Of a stretch of 64,000 nt of DNA, positions 57,537 to 64,000 are shown one piece after another. The notes below the pieces were generated by a model. That model saw only the letters and a list, made by a program, of their open reading frames with translations. It did no database searches and was not told the origin of the DNA. The stretch is from Aromatoleum tolulyticum. GTDB lineage: Bacteria > Pseudomonadota > Gammaproteobacteria > Burkholderiales > Rhodocyclaceae. The translations under genes were made by a program, and so were the position numbers. The stretch's first letter is position 1. Each line of letters begins with the position of its first letter. The stretch covers positions 62,001 to 126,000 of the forward strand of contig NZ_FTMD01000014.1 in assembly GCF_900156155.1 (NCBI RefSeq). Reading direction: 5' to 3'.

Positions 57537-59912
57537 GTGCGAGGGACTGGGTTATCCCGGCCGGAGAACAATCCGCAGGTGAAGACCGCCTGGCATGATC
57601 TGCTGGTCGGAGCGCATCATGTCGGCAACGGGGCGCTGCGGGACGTCATCGGCGAGTCGTGGCGGCGCTGCGTGCTGGGGCGGGTCGATCCGGCGCGCGG
57701 CGAGGCACCGGCGCGCGTGGAACACGATGATCTCGAAACGCTGCGCGCCGCGAACGAGCGGTTGATTGCGGCGAGCGCGCCTTTCATGATGCAGTCGCGC
57801 GACCAGCTCGCGCAGACCGGTACGGTGATGGTCCTCACCGACCCGCAGGGCGTCGTCCTCGACGTCGAGGGCGACCCGCAGCTGCGCCAGGCGATCGGCG
57901 AATTCGGCATGACCCCCGGGAATAGCTGGAGCGAATCCGGCATCGGCACGAATGCGATCGGTACCGCGCTCGCCCTGGCGCAGCCGATACAGGTTCATGG
58001 CGCGGAGCATTTCTGCGAACCGATACAGCGCTGGACCTGTTCCGCGTCGGTGATTCGCGATCCGGTCGACGGCTCGGTCGTGGGTGCGCTCGATATTTCG
58101 GGGATGAGCCGGGATTATTCGGCGCATTCGCTGCCGCTCGTCGTCACGACGGCGAACAGCATCGAGAACCGGCTTGCGCAGATGGAGCTGGAGGAGCGTT
58201 TCCAGCTGCTCGAGGCGGGTGTCGCGGCGCTCTCCGCGGCGCGTGGCGTGGCGCTCTTCGATGCGCGCGGCCGGCTCGTGAAGGCCAACGAGCGCGCCGC
58301 GCCGCTGCTTGCCGCGGAGGGTGTCGTCCTTACCGCCGAAACCCGCATCCCGGTCGCAGGGCGTGCCGCAGCTGACGCCGAGCTGGATCGCTTCCTGCCG
58401 GCGCGGCTGCTCGCCGACCGGGTCGAGCCGCTGTTCCGCGGGCGGCGCGTGCTGGGCTACGTCGTCTCGCTGCCCGAGCCGGCGATGCGTGCGCCGGTCG
58501 TCGACGAAGTCGATGCCACGGTCCGCGTACTTTCCCCGTCGGCGACGGTCGTCGTACCCGAGGCAGCCGCGGCCCGCCCCGTGAGCGGGACCGGCGAGCG
58601 TGACGCGGTGGGCGATTTGCAGCGCCGGCTCGCCTTCCTGACGACGCACGACGGTCTCACCGGCCTGGCGAACCGCAAGCTGCTCGCGCAGCGGCTCGGC
58701 GACGCGCTCGTGCAGGAGCGCTGCGCGCCGGAGGGGGTCGGGGTGCTGCTGATCAACCTCTACAACTTCAAGGACATCAACCACACCCTCGGCCACGATT
58801 TCGGCGACCTGCTGCTCGAACAGGTGGCCGACCGGCTGCGACGCTGCCTGGCCGACGCGCACACGCTCGCCCGGATCGGTGGCGACGAGTTCGCCGCGAT
58901 CGTGAAGGGACACAGCGTGGAGGCGTTGCGCGGCTTGGTCGCGCGCACGCTGGACTATCTGGGCGCGTCGTTCTGCATCGAGGAGCACGACGTGTTCGCG
59001 GCGGCTTCGATCGGCATCGCCATCTTCCCGACCGACGGCGACACCGCCGCGGCGCTGCTGAAGAATGCGGACACCGCCCTGCACGAGGCAAAGGCGCTCG
59101 GGCGCAATCGCTTCCGTTTCTTCTCCGCCGGAATGCAGGATCTGGTGCGTGCCCGCATGAGCATTGGCACGGGCTTGCGGGCTGCGATCGAGGGCGACCG
59201 CTTCCGCGTCGTCTATCAGCCGCAATACCGCCTCGAGGCGGGCCGCCTTGTCGGCGCCGAGGCGCTGGTGCGCTGGCATGATCCCGAACTGGGCGACGTG
59301 CCGCCGTCGCGCTTCATTCCGGCAGCGGAGGAAGCCGGCCTGATCGTGTCGATCAACGACATCGTGATGGCCAAGGTGTTGGCGCAGATTGCGCTGTGGC
59401 GGATGCGCGGGTTGGAGCCTCCGCGCATTTCGATCAACGTTGCCGCGCAGCAACTGCGCGAGCCGGGCTTCGTCGAACAGCTGTGCCGCCGGCTCGACGA
59501 GCGGGCGGTGCCGGCCGGTGCGATCTGCCTCGAGCTGACCGAAGGGACGCTGCTCGCGGACATCGAAGGGACGGCGCGAATGTTCGAGCGGCTCGGGCGG
59601 CATGGCATCGCGGTAAGTATCGACGACTTTGGTACCGGCTACTCCTCCTTGTCCTACCTCACACGCCTGCCGGTGCATGAACTCAAGGTCGACCAGAGCT
59701 TCGTGCAGGGCATTGCGAGCGAGGCGGGCAAGCGCTCGATCATCGTGGCGATCGTCGACATGGCCCACGCGCTCGGCATCGAAGTGCTCGCCGAGGGCAT
59801 CGAGACCGAGTCGCAGCTCGCCTTCCTGAGGGAGCGGCGCTGCGAGATGGGCCAGGGCTACCTGTTCCATCGCCCGCTCGGCGTCGACGACTTCGAGAAA
59901 CTGATGGTGTAG
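57537..59912 (+). CDS. AcoR-type GAF sensor fused to GGDEF-EAL
   Basis: 791 residues from GTG 57537, which has AGGAG six bases upstream. The N-terminal 200 residues resemble the GAF input region of AcoR-type sigma-54 activators: SWRRC, MTPGNSWSESGIGTNAIGTAL, GAEHFCEPIQRWTCSA, VVGALDISG. A PAS-like part follows. The GGDEF domain (motif near 448) has Asn407 where the metal-binding Asp is expected (LINLYNFKDIN), and no RxxD I-site. The EAL domain is complete: EAL 575-577, SINVA, ELTEG, DDFGTGYSSL, KVDQSF, AEGIET and QGYLFHRP. Predicted mainly a c-di-GMP phosphodiesterase. Confidence 0.9.
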   Translation: MRGTGLSRPENNPQVKTAWHDLLVGAHHVGNGALRDVIGESWRRCVLGRVDPARGEAPARVEHDDLETLRAANERLIAASAPFMMQSRDQLAQTGTVMVLTDPQGVVLDVEGDPQLRQAIGEFGMTPGNSWSESGIGTNAIGTALALAQPIQVHGAEHFCEPIQRWTCSASVIRDPVDGSVVGALDISGMSRDYSAHSLPLVVTTANSIENRLAQMELEERFQLLEAGVAALSAARGVALFDARGRLVKANERAAPLLAAEGVVLTAETRIPVAGRAAADAELDRFLPARLLADRVEPLFRGRRVLGYVVSLPEPAMRAPVVDEVDATVRVLSPSATVVVPEAAAARPVSGTGERDAVGDLQRRLAFLTTHDGLTGLANRKLLAQRLGDALVQERCAPEGVGVLLINLYNFKDINHTLGHDFGDLLLEQVADRLRRCLADAHTLARIGGDEFAAIVKGHSVEALRGLVARTLDYLGASFCIEEHDVFAAASIGIAIFPTDGDTAAALLKNADTALHEAKALGRNRFRFFSAGMQDLVRARMSIGTGLRAAIEGDRFRVVYQPQYRLEAGRLVGAEALVRWHDPELGDVPPSRFIPAAEEAGLIVSINDIVMAKVLAQIALWRMRGLEPPRISINVAAQQLREPGFVEQLCRRLDERAVPAGAICLELTEGTLLADIEGTARMFERLGRHGIAVSIDDFGTGYSSLSYLTRLPVHELKVDQSFVQGIASEAGKRSIIVAIVDMAHALGIEVLAEGIETESQLAFLRERRCEMGQGYLFHRPLGVDDFEKLMV

Positions 59913-60050
59913 TGAGCGTCGGGGTGAGGCTGCTGCCTCGTCTTGCGGCGGCGCATATGGCAAATTGTAATAACGATATGGGGCGCTAATAACGAATATG
60001 CGCGGTATCCTCCACTTCGCTGTTTCGTCGCGCGTGAATGGAGGCCGCCT

Positions 60051-60353
60051 ATGTCCGAACTCGTTGTCGTTGCTGCTGCCGTGCTCAGCTTCGTATTGGC
60101 GGCCTGCATGATTGGGCGCCTGCGCAAGCAGGAGGGCCTCGCGTGGCTGGAAAACCGGCCGCAGGATGTCGCACGGCTTTATCTGCGGCACGCGGCGGAC
60201 GTCGATGCCTACTGGCTGCACGTGGAGTTCCGCGACGGCCGCAAGCGCATGGTCGCGGCGCCGTGGGAGATCGACGAGACGTTGCGCCGCCTTGCGCCGC
60301 TGGGGTTGAGGTTGTCGGCGCAGGACCGGGAAGCGCTGGCGCGCCTGAATTAG
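60051..60353 (+). CDS. Small hypothetical membrane-anchored protein
   Basis: 100 residues. An N-terminal membrane helix (LVVVAAAVLSFVLAACMIG) is followed by a soluble part with WLENRPQDVARLYLRHAADVDAYWLHVEFRDGRKRMVAAPWEID. No family is recognised. GGAGGCCGCCT precedes the ATG. It has its own AT-rich promoter region (59913-60050). Confidence 0.72.
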   Translation: MSELVVVAAAVLSFVLAACMIGRLRKQEGLAWLENRPQDVARLYLRHAADVDAYWLHVEFRDGRKRMVAAPWEIDETLRRLAPLGLRLSAQDREALARLN

Positions 60354-60373
60354 CGCTGCGCGCGAGCTGTATT

Positions 60374-60405
60374 GGCGGGATGCGCTGCGCTTCTCCCGCC
60401 CTACG
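60374..60405. repeat. REP-like hairpin ending CCGCCCTACG
   Basis: GGCGGGA (60374-60380) pairs with TCCCGCC (60394-60400), with GCGCTGCGC inside, followed by CTACG. The end CCGCCCTACG matches the right end of the element at 15746-15849. It lies between convergent genes. Confidence 0.6.
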
Positions 60406-60435
60406 ACGTTCGTGCTGTTGCCGCCGGACGGCGGG

Positions 60436-60816
60436 TTATCCCCGCGCCGCGGGGGCGACGAGCCGCCAGGTGTCGGGTTCGATCGGCAGCCAGGCTTCGA
60501 TCGCGGCGGTGGCGATGACGTGGGTGGTGCCCTGCTCGGGGTCGTGCACGTCGAGGCCGCCGAAGACCACCTTCACCTCGGGCTTTCCGCGCGGCAGTTC
60601 CGCGCGTACGACCTCCGCCTCGACCTTGTCGGGTTGCTGCACGCCGATCGTGACCTGCACGCGCATGTCCTGCGTGTCGTAGGCGAGAGAGCGGAACAAG
60701 GACAGCACGGAATGATGCAGGGCGTCCTGCACGGCGCGGCAGGCGGCCTTGGTGTAGTCGCCGCCGAGGATGTCGTTGCCGGTGCCCATTTCCAGAATCA
60801 GGCGTTTTTCAGGCAT
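60436..60816 (-). CDS. Lin0512 family protein, copy 2
   Basis: 126 residues. EMGTGNDILGGDYTKAACRAVQDALHHS, VQVTIGVQQPDKVEAEVVRAELPRG, and VKVVFGGLDVHD are typical of the small uncharacterised Lin0512 family. It is paralogous to its upstream neighbour and overlaps it by eight bases, so the two are co-translated and may form a heteromer. They follow CobT- and CobS-like genes. No catalytic residue can be assigned; the conserved Asp/Glu/Gln pattern could bind a metal or nucleotide (speculation). Confidence 0.82.
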   Translation of the reverse strand: MPEKRLILEMGTGNDILGGDYTKAACRAVQDALHHSVLSLFRSLAYDTQDMRVQVTIGVQQPDKVEAEVVRAELPRGKPEVKVVFGGLDVHDPEQGTTHVIATAAIEAWLPIEPDTWRLVAPAARG

Positions 60817-61162
60817 GGCTGCGCTCCAGGTCGAAGGATACGACGACGGCGGCATTGGCGATCACGGTGACGCCGCTGCCGTCGGCCTTGGGGATGTCCA
60901 GCCCGCCGGGCACGACCTTGATCGAGGGTTTGCCGTAGGGGAAGACGCCGACGAGTTCGGCGGCGTCGACCGCCTCGGGCTTCTGCACGCCGATCTCGAC
61001 GTCGATCAGCATTTCCTCCTTCGGGAAGCCGAAAGCGCTCGCGACGTTTAGCGAGTTGTGCCACAACGCGTCGCGGATCGCGCGCGCGGCGGCCTGCGTG
61101 TAGTCCTGGCTGCGGATCGAGGTCCCCATGCCGAACTGCACGGCCATGCGGGTCTTGGCCAT
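60809..61162 (-). CDS. Lin0512 family protein, copy 1
   Basis: 117 residues. QFGMGTSIRSQDYTQAAARAIRDALWHNS, IDVEIGVQKPEAVDAAELVGVFPYG and IKVVPGGLDIPKADG match the second copy position by position. ATG 61162 follows AGGAGGAACAC on the minus strand. It is separated from the CobT-like gene by 144 bases that include a palindromic repeat. Function unknown. Confidence 0.84.
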   Translation of the reverse strand: MAKTRMAVQFGMGTSIRSQDYTQAAARAIRDALWHNSLNVASAFGFPKEEMLIDVEIGVQKPEAVDAAELVGVFPYGKPSIKVVPGGLDIPKADGSGVTVIANAAVVVSFDLERSHA

Positions 61163-61248
61163 TGCGTGTGTTCCTCCTGTCGAAATTGGCGGAATTATTA
61201 GCCCGACAATCAATTACGCGATGTCAGGTTGAGTCATGTACGTTTGCT

Positions 61249-61331
61249 CCCTCCCTTTGAAGGGGAGGGTTGGGGTGGGGATGCGCCGCAGAAACCCATC
61301 CCCCTCCTAACCTCCCCCTTGAAAGGGGAGG
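61249..61331. repeat. CCTCCCC-type palindromic repeat, copy 2
   Basis: CCCTCCCTTT-GAAGGGGAGGG at 61249-61269 and CCTCCCCCTT-GAAAGGGGAGG at 61311-61331 flank GGGGTGGGGAT facing ACCCATCCCC. It matches the element at 7429-7540. It overlaps the last codons and stop of the CobT-like gene. Confidence 0.82.
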
Positions 61332-63070
61332 AACTGGGTGCCGCCAATGAGTTGCACGATTTCGGTGAATAGCGTGTTCTCCAGCCCCTGCGTCATGTCG
61401 GTGGCGAGGCTGCGGCGGTAGAAGGGGCTCAGGTCGAGCCCCACGCCCAGCCCGAGGATTTCGACCGCGCCTTCGCGCTCGCGCCGCGCGACGACCTCCT
61501 TGAGGTGATTGTCCAGATAGAAGGGGTCGTTGGCGAGTCCGGTGGCACCGTCGGAGGGGCAGCCGTCGGAGACGACGATCAGGATGCGGCGCGCCTCGCT
61601 GCGCGCGAGAAGGCGGTTGCACGCCCAGTCGACCGCCTCGCCGTCGATGCCTTCGCGGAAGAGGTCGGCCTTGAGGAGCGCGGCGATGTCTGAGCGTGCG
61701 CGTCGCCATGGGCGGTCGGCGTCCTTGAACACCATGTGGCAGACCTCGTTGAGGCGACCAGGGTGGGGTGGGCGGCCGCGGCTCATCCAGTCGCGGTAGG
61801 CCCGGCCGCCATTCCACGCGCCGGTTGTGAAACCCAGCAGTTCGGTGGCGACGCCGATCGTCTCCAGCGCGCGCATCAGCACGTCGAGCAGCACGGCGAC
61901 CGGTTCGATGTGAGTCTTCATCGAGCCCGAGCAGTCGACGAGGAAGCTCGCCGCGCAGTCCGCCTGCGGGACGTAGCGCTCCTGCCGGAACACGCGGCGC
62001 TCGGCGGGCGAGCTGATGAGCTGGGCGAGGCGGCGGCCGTCGATATGGCCTTCCTCCTCGCCGAAGCGCCATCCGTCCGGGGCGGGGCGGGCGAGCACGG
62101 CGGCGAGCTGGCGCGCGAGGCGGGAGAGGTTCACGCCCTGTTCGGCGACGCGGCGGTCGAGCCGTTCGCGGTATTCGCGCAGCAGCGCGCGGCGCACCAG
62201 CGTGGCGGCGACGACTTCGGTGTCGAAGCGCGTGGTGTAGACGCGGTAGGCCAGGGCGGCGAGGTCGGCGTCGGCAAAGGCCTTGCTGACGCCGGTCGTG
62301 GCCGCGGCGATGCCGTCGCTGCCGTCCGCGACGTCGTCGAAGTCCAGCAGCAGCGCGAAGCCGGCCTGCGCGTCGACGTGCTTGTCGTCCTTCTTTGCGG
62401 ATTCGTCGTCCTGCGCCGCGCGCTCGGCGCGCACGCGTTCGCCGACGACGCGCGCGATCGCGAGCGCGTGCCGCGCGAAAGCGTGCTGTTCGTGACGATG
62501 GCGGCGGATGCCGGAGAGCGCGGAGCCGAGTGCGGAGACGAGTCCCATGCGCGTGCTTTCGATGTAGTCCTCGGTGTCTTCCAGCACCGGCCGCGCGGTC
62601 AGGCGCGACCAGCACATCTGGGCGACGGTGTAGAGCAGGATGCCGACGCTGCCTTCGGTGAGCCCCGAGCGGTAGAAGGCGCGCGACCAGCTGTGGAAGC
62701 GGTCGTGCAGGTTGCGCGCCATTCCCGGCATGTCGGCGGGCGCGAGGGTCTCGACGCGCAACTGTTCCAGCAGTTCGAACACCAGCCGCTCGACCGGGTC
62801 GGCGGGGCACAGGCGCGCGTGCAGGCCGGCGTCGGAGTACAGCAGGCGCAGCGCGGCGCCGTCGGCGGCGGCGCGGCAGTCCGTGAAGCCGTCCTCGCCG
62901 GGATCGACGCGCAGGTGCGGCGCGTGCTGGGTCACGAGGCGCTCGCCGGCGTACAGTCGCCGGCCGCGGTAGTGCAGGGCGGGCCGGCCGGTGAGCGCGC
63001 GCAGCGTCGCCGCGCACAGTTCCTCGACCTTCTGCTGGCGCCTCGCCTTCTGCTGCGCGCTGTGCGTCAC
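61307..63070 (-). CDS. CobT-like VWA-domain protein
   Basis: 587 residues. The C-terminal VWA domain has the MIDAS motif DCSGSM near residue 378 and later [14 protein letters not shown]. The N-terminal and middle parts match cobaltochelatase CobT ([36 protein letters not shown]). In CobNST the CobT-CobS AAA+ complex drives cobalt insertion into hydrogenobyrinic acid diamide. No CobN is visible here, and the next genes are Lin0512 proteins, so another metal or macrocycle target is possible. GTG 63070 overlaps the CobS-like stop by four bases. The final residues LPFQGGG are encoded by a palindromic repeat. Confidence 0.88.
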   Translation of the reverse strand: MTHSAQQKARRQQKVEELCAATLRALTGRPALHYRGRRLYAGERLVTQHAPHLRVDPGEDGFTDCRAAADGAALRLLYSDAGLHARLCPADPVERLVFELLEQLRVETLAPADMPGMARNLHDRFHSWSRAFYRSGLTEGSVGILLYTVAQMCWSRLTARPVLEDTEDYIESTRMGLVSALGSALSGIRRHRHEQHAFARHALAIARVVGERVRAERAAQDDESAKKDDKHVDAQAGFALLLDFDDVADGSDGIAAATTGVSKAFADADLAALAYRVYTTRFDTEVVAATLVRRALLREYRERLDRRVAEQGVNLSRLARQLAAVLARPAPDGWRFGEEEGHIDGRRLAQLISSPAERRVFRQERYVPQADCAASFLVDCSGSMKTHIEPVAVLLDVLMRALETIGVATELLGFTTGAWNGGRAYRDWMSRGRPPHPGRLNEVCHMVFKDADRPWRRARSDIAALLKADLFREGIDGEAVDWACNRLLARSEARRILIVVSDGCPSDGATGLANDPFYLDNHLKEVVARREREGAVEILGLGVGLDLSPFYRRSLATDMTQGLENTLFTEIVQLIGGTQFLPFQGGG

Positions 63071-63999
63071 CGCGCCGCCGCTTCGCCGATTGTTGATTCA
63101 CCGCTCCACGATTCGTCGAGCTCCTCGCCGAAGCAGCGCTGGTAGTACTCGGCGACGATGGGGCGTTCGACCTCGTCGCACTTGTTGAAGAAGGACAGGC
63201 GGAACGCGAGGGCCGGGTCGCGGAAGATCTCGCAGTTTTCGGCCCAGGTGATCACGGTGCGCGGCGACATCAGCGTCGACAGGTCGCCCGCGGCGAAGCC
63301 TTTGCGCGTGAGCGCCGCGACCGCGACCATCGACGCGACGAGCTGGCGGCCCTTGTCGCAGTTCTTCGCCGGCACACGCGCGAGCACGATCGCGACTTCC
63401 TCGTCGCGCGGCAGGTAATTGAGCGTGGCGACGATGTTCCAGCGGTCGATCTGTGCGTGGTTGAGCACCTGGGTGCCGTGGTACATGCCGGTGAGATTGC
63501 CCAGACCCACCGTGTTCGAGGTCGCGAACAGGCGGAAATACGGATGCGGGCGGATCACGCGGTTCTGGTCGAGCAGCGTGAACTTGCCGTCGCGCTCGAG
63601 GATGCGCTGGATCACGAACATCACGTCGGGGCGGCCGGCGTCGTACTCGTCGAAGATCAGCGCGACGGGGCGCTGCAGCGCCCACGGAACGATGCCTTCC
63701 TGGAATTCGGTGACCTGCCGGCCGTCGCGCACGACGATCGCGTCCTTGCCGACGAGGTCCAGGCGGCTGACGTGGCCGTCGAGGTTCACGCGCACGCAGG
63801 GCCAGTTCAGGCGCGCGGCGATCTGTTCGATGTGCGTCGACTTGCCGGTGCCGTGCAGGCCCTGGACCATCACGCGGCGGTCGCGCGTGAAGCCGGCGAG
63901 GATCGCCAGCGTCACGTCCGGATTGAAGCGGTAGGCCGTGTCGATCTCCGGCACGTGGTCGTCGCGGGTAGCGAAGGCCGGCACCTTCAGGTCGGAATC
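63067..63999 (-). CDS. CobS-like AAA+ ATPase (5' end outside window)
   Basis: At least 310 residues; the frame stays open to the right edge, and the visible N-terminus (DSDLKVPAF) is internal to CobS, so the start is just outside. Walker A is GLHGTGKST, Walker B is [14 protein letters not shown], and [29 protein letters not shown] and [17 protein letters not shown] are typical of CobS. It is a MoxR-type ATPase that partners with the VWA protein encoded next, overlapping it by four bases. Confidence 0.9.
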   Translation of the reverse strand, partial: DSDLKVPAFATRDDHVPEIDTAYRFNPDVTLAILAGFTRDRRVMVQGLHGTGKSTHIEQIAARLNWPCVRVNLDGHVSRLDLVGKDAIVVRDGRQVTEFQEGIVPWALQRPVALIFDEYDAGRPDVMFVIQRILERDGKFTLLDQNRVIRPHPYFRLFATSNTVGLGNLTGMYHGTQVLNHAQIDRWNIVATLNYLPRDEEVAIVLARVPAKNCDKGRQLVASMVAVAALTRKGFAAGDLSTLMSPRTVITWAENCEIFRDPALAFRLSFFNKCDEVERPIVAEYYQRCFGEELDESWSGESTIGEAAAR

Positions 64000-64000
64000 G

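Overview
The window is GC-rich and densely coded, with bidirectional gene blocks. It looks like a chromosomal segment of a betaproteobacterium of the Rhodocyclales, most like Azoarcus, Aromatoleum or Thauera. The reasons are an FlhDC-headed motility and chemotaxis cluster with CheZ, several GGDEF/EAL proteins, a leucine/isovalerate degradation cluster next to acetoacetyl-CoA synthetase, an NnrS protein and an octaheme cytochrome operon. The assignment rests on gene content and protein style only; there is no rRNA gene here. I saw no tRNA, CRISPR array, transposase or prophage.

Layout. 1-0.8 kb: 3' end of a DUF3422 gene. 1.5-4.9 kb: a large membrane PilJ-HAMP-PAS-PAS-GAF-GGDEF-EAL protein. 5-15.7 kb: acyl-CoA catabolism (AraC regulator, isovaleryl-CoA dehydrogenase, both methylcrotonyl-CoA carboxylase subunits, an acyl-CoA ligase, a GST-like protein, acetoacetyl-CoA synthetase). 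15.9-17.7 kb: NUDIX hydrolase and guanine deaminase on the minus strand. 17.9-30.5 kb: an HDOD-REC-GGDEF protein, flhDC, motAB and cheR-cheB-cheV-cheV-cheY-cheZ-cheA. A structured inverted repeat, a terminator and a sigma-28-like promoter lie between flhC and motA, and a second copy of that promoter motif precedes the first cheV. 30.6-35.4 kb: transaldolase, an MFS transporter, NnrS and an RlmN-like radical SAM enzyme.

35.7-39.6 kb: a respiratory or sulfur operon (monoheme cytochrome c, triple-rhodanese protein, octaheme tetrathionate reductase-like cytochrome, cytochrome b), preceded by a CRP/FNR-type palindrome. 39.6-47.6 kb: envelope and signalling genes: a VTT-like membrane protein, an HtrA protease next to a two-component system with a PmrA/QseB-type operator between them, and a second two-component system preceded by two small exported proteins. 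47.7-50.6 kb: a yybP-ykoY manganese riboswitch driving a TerC/Alx exporter, and a large RTX repeat protein. 51-55 kb: DUF445 protein, membrane sulfatase, CDP-alcohol phosphatidyltransferase. 55-60 kb: an IclR regulator divergent from phosphate acetyltransferase, whose long leader ends in an intrinsic terminator just before the start codon; then a truncated TauE/SafE-like fragment and an AcoR-type GAF domain fused to GGDEF-EAL. 60.4-64 kb: a minus-strand module of CobS-like AAA+ ATPase, CobT-like VWA protein and two overlapping Lin0512-family genes, running off the right edge.

Two families of dispersed palindromic repeats are present. A CCTCCCC-type element occurs at 7.4 and 61.3 kb, and the second copy supplies the end of the cobT-like gene. 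Elements ending in CCGCCCTACG occur at 15.8 and 60.4 kb. The least understood parts are the CobST-Lin0512 module, the flhC-motA structured element and the pta leader.
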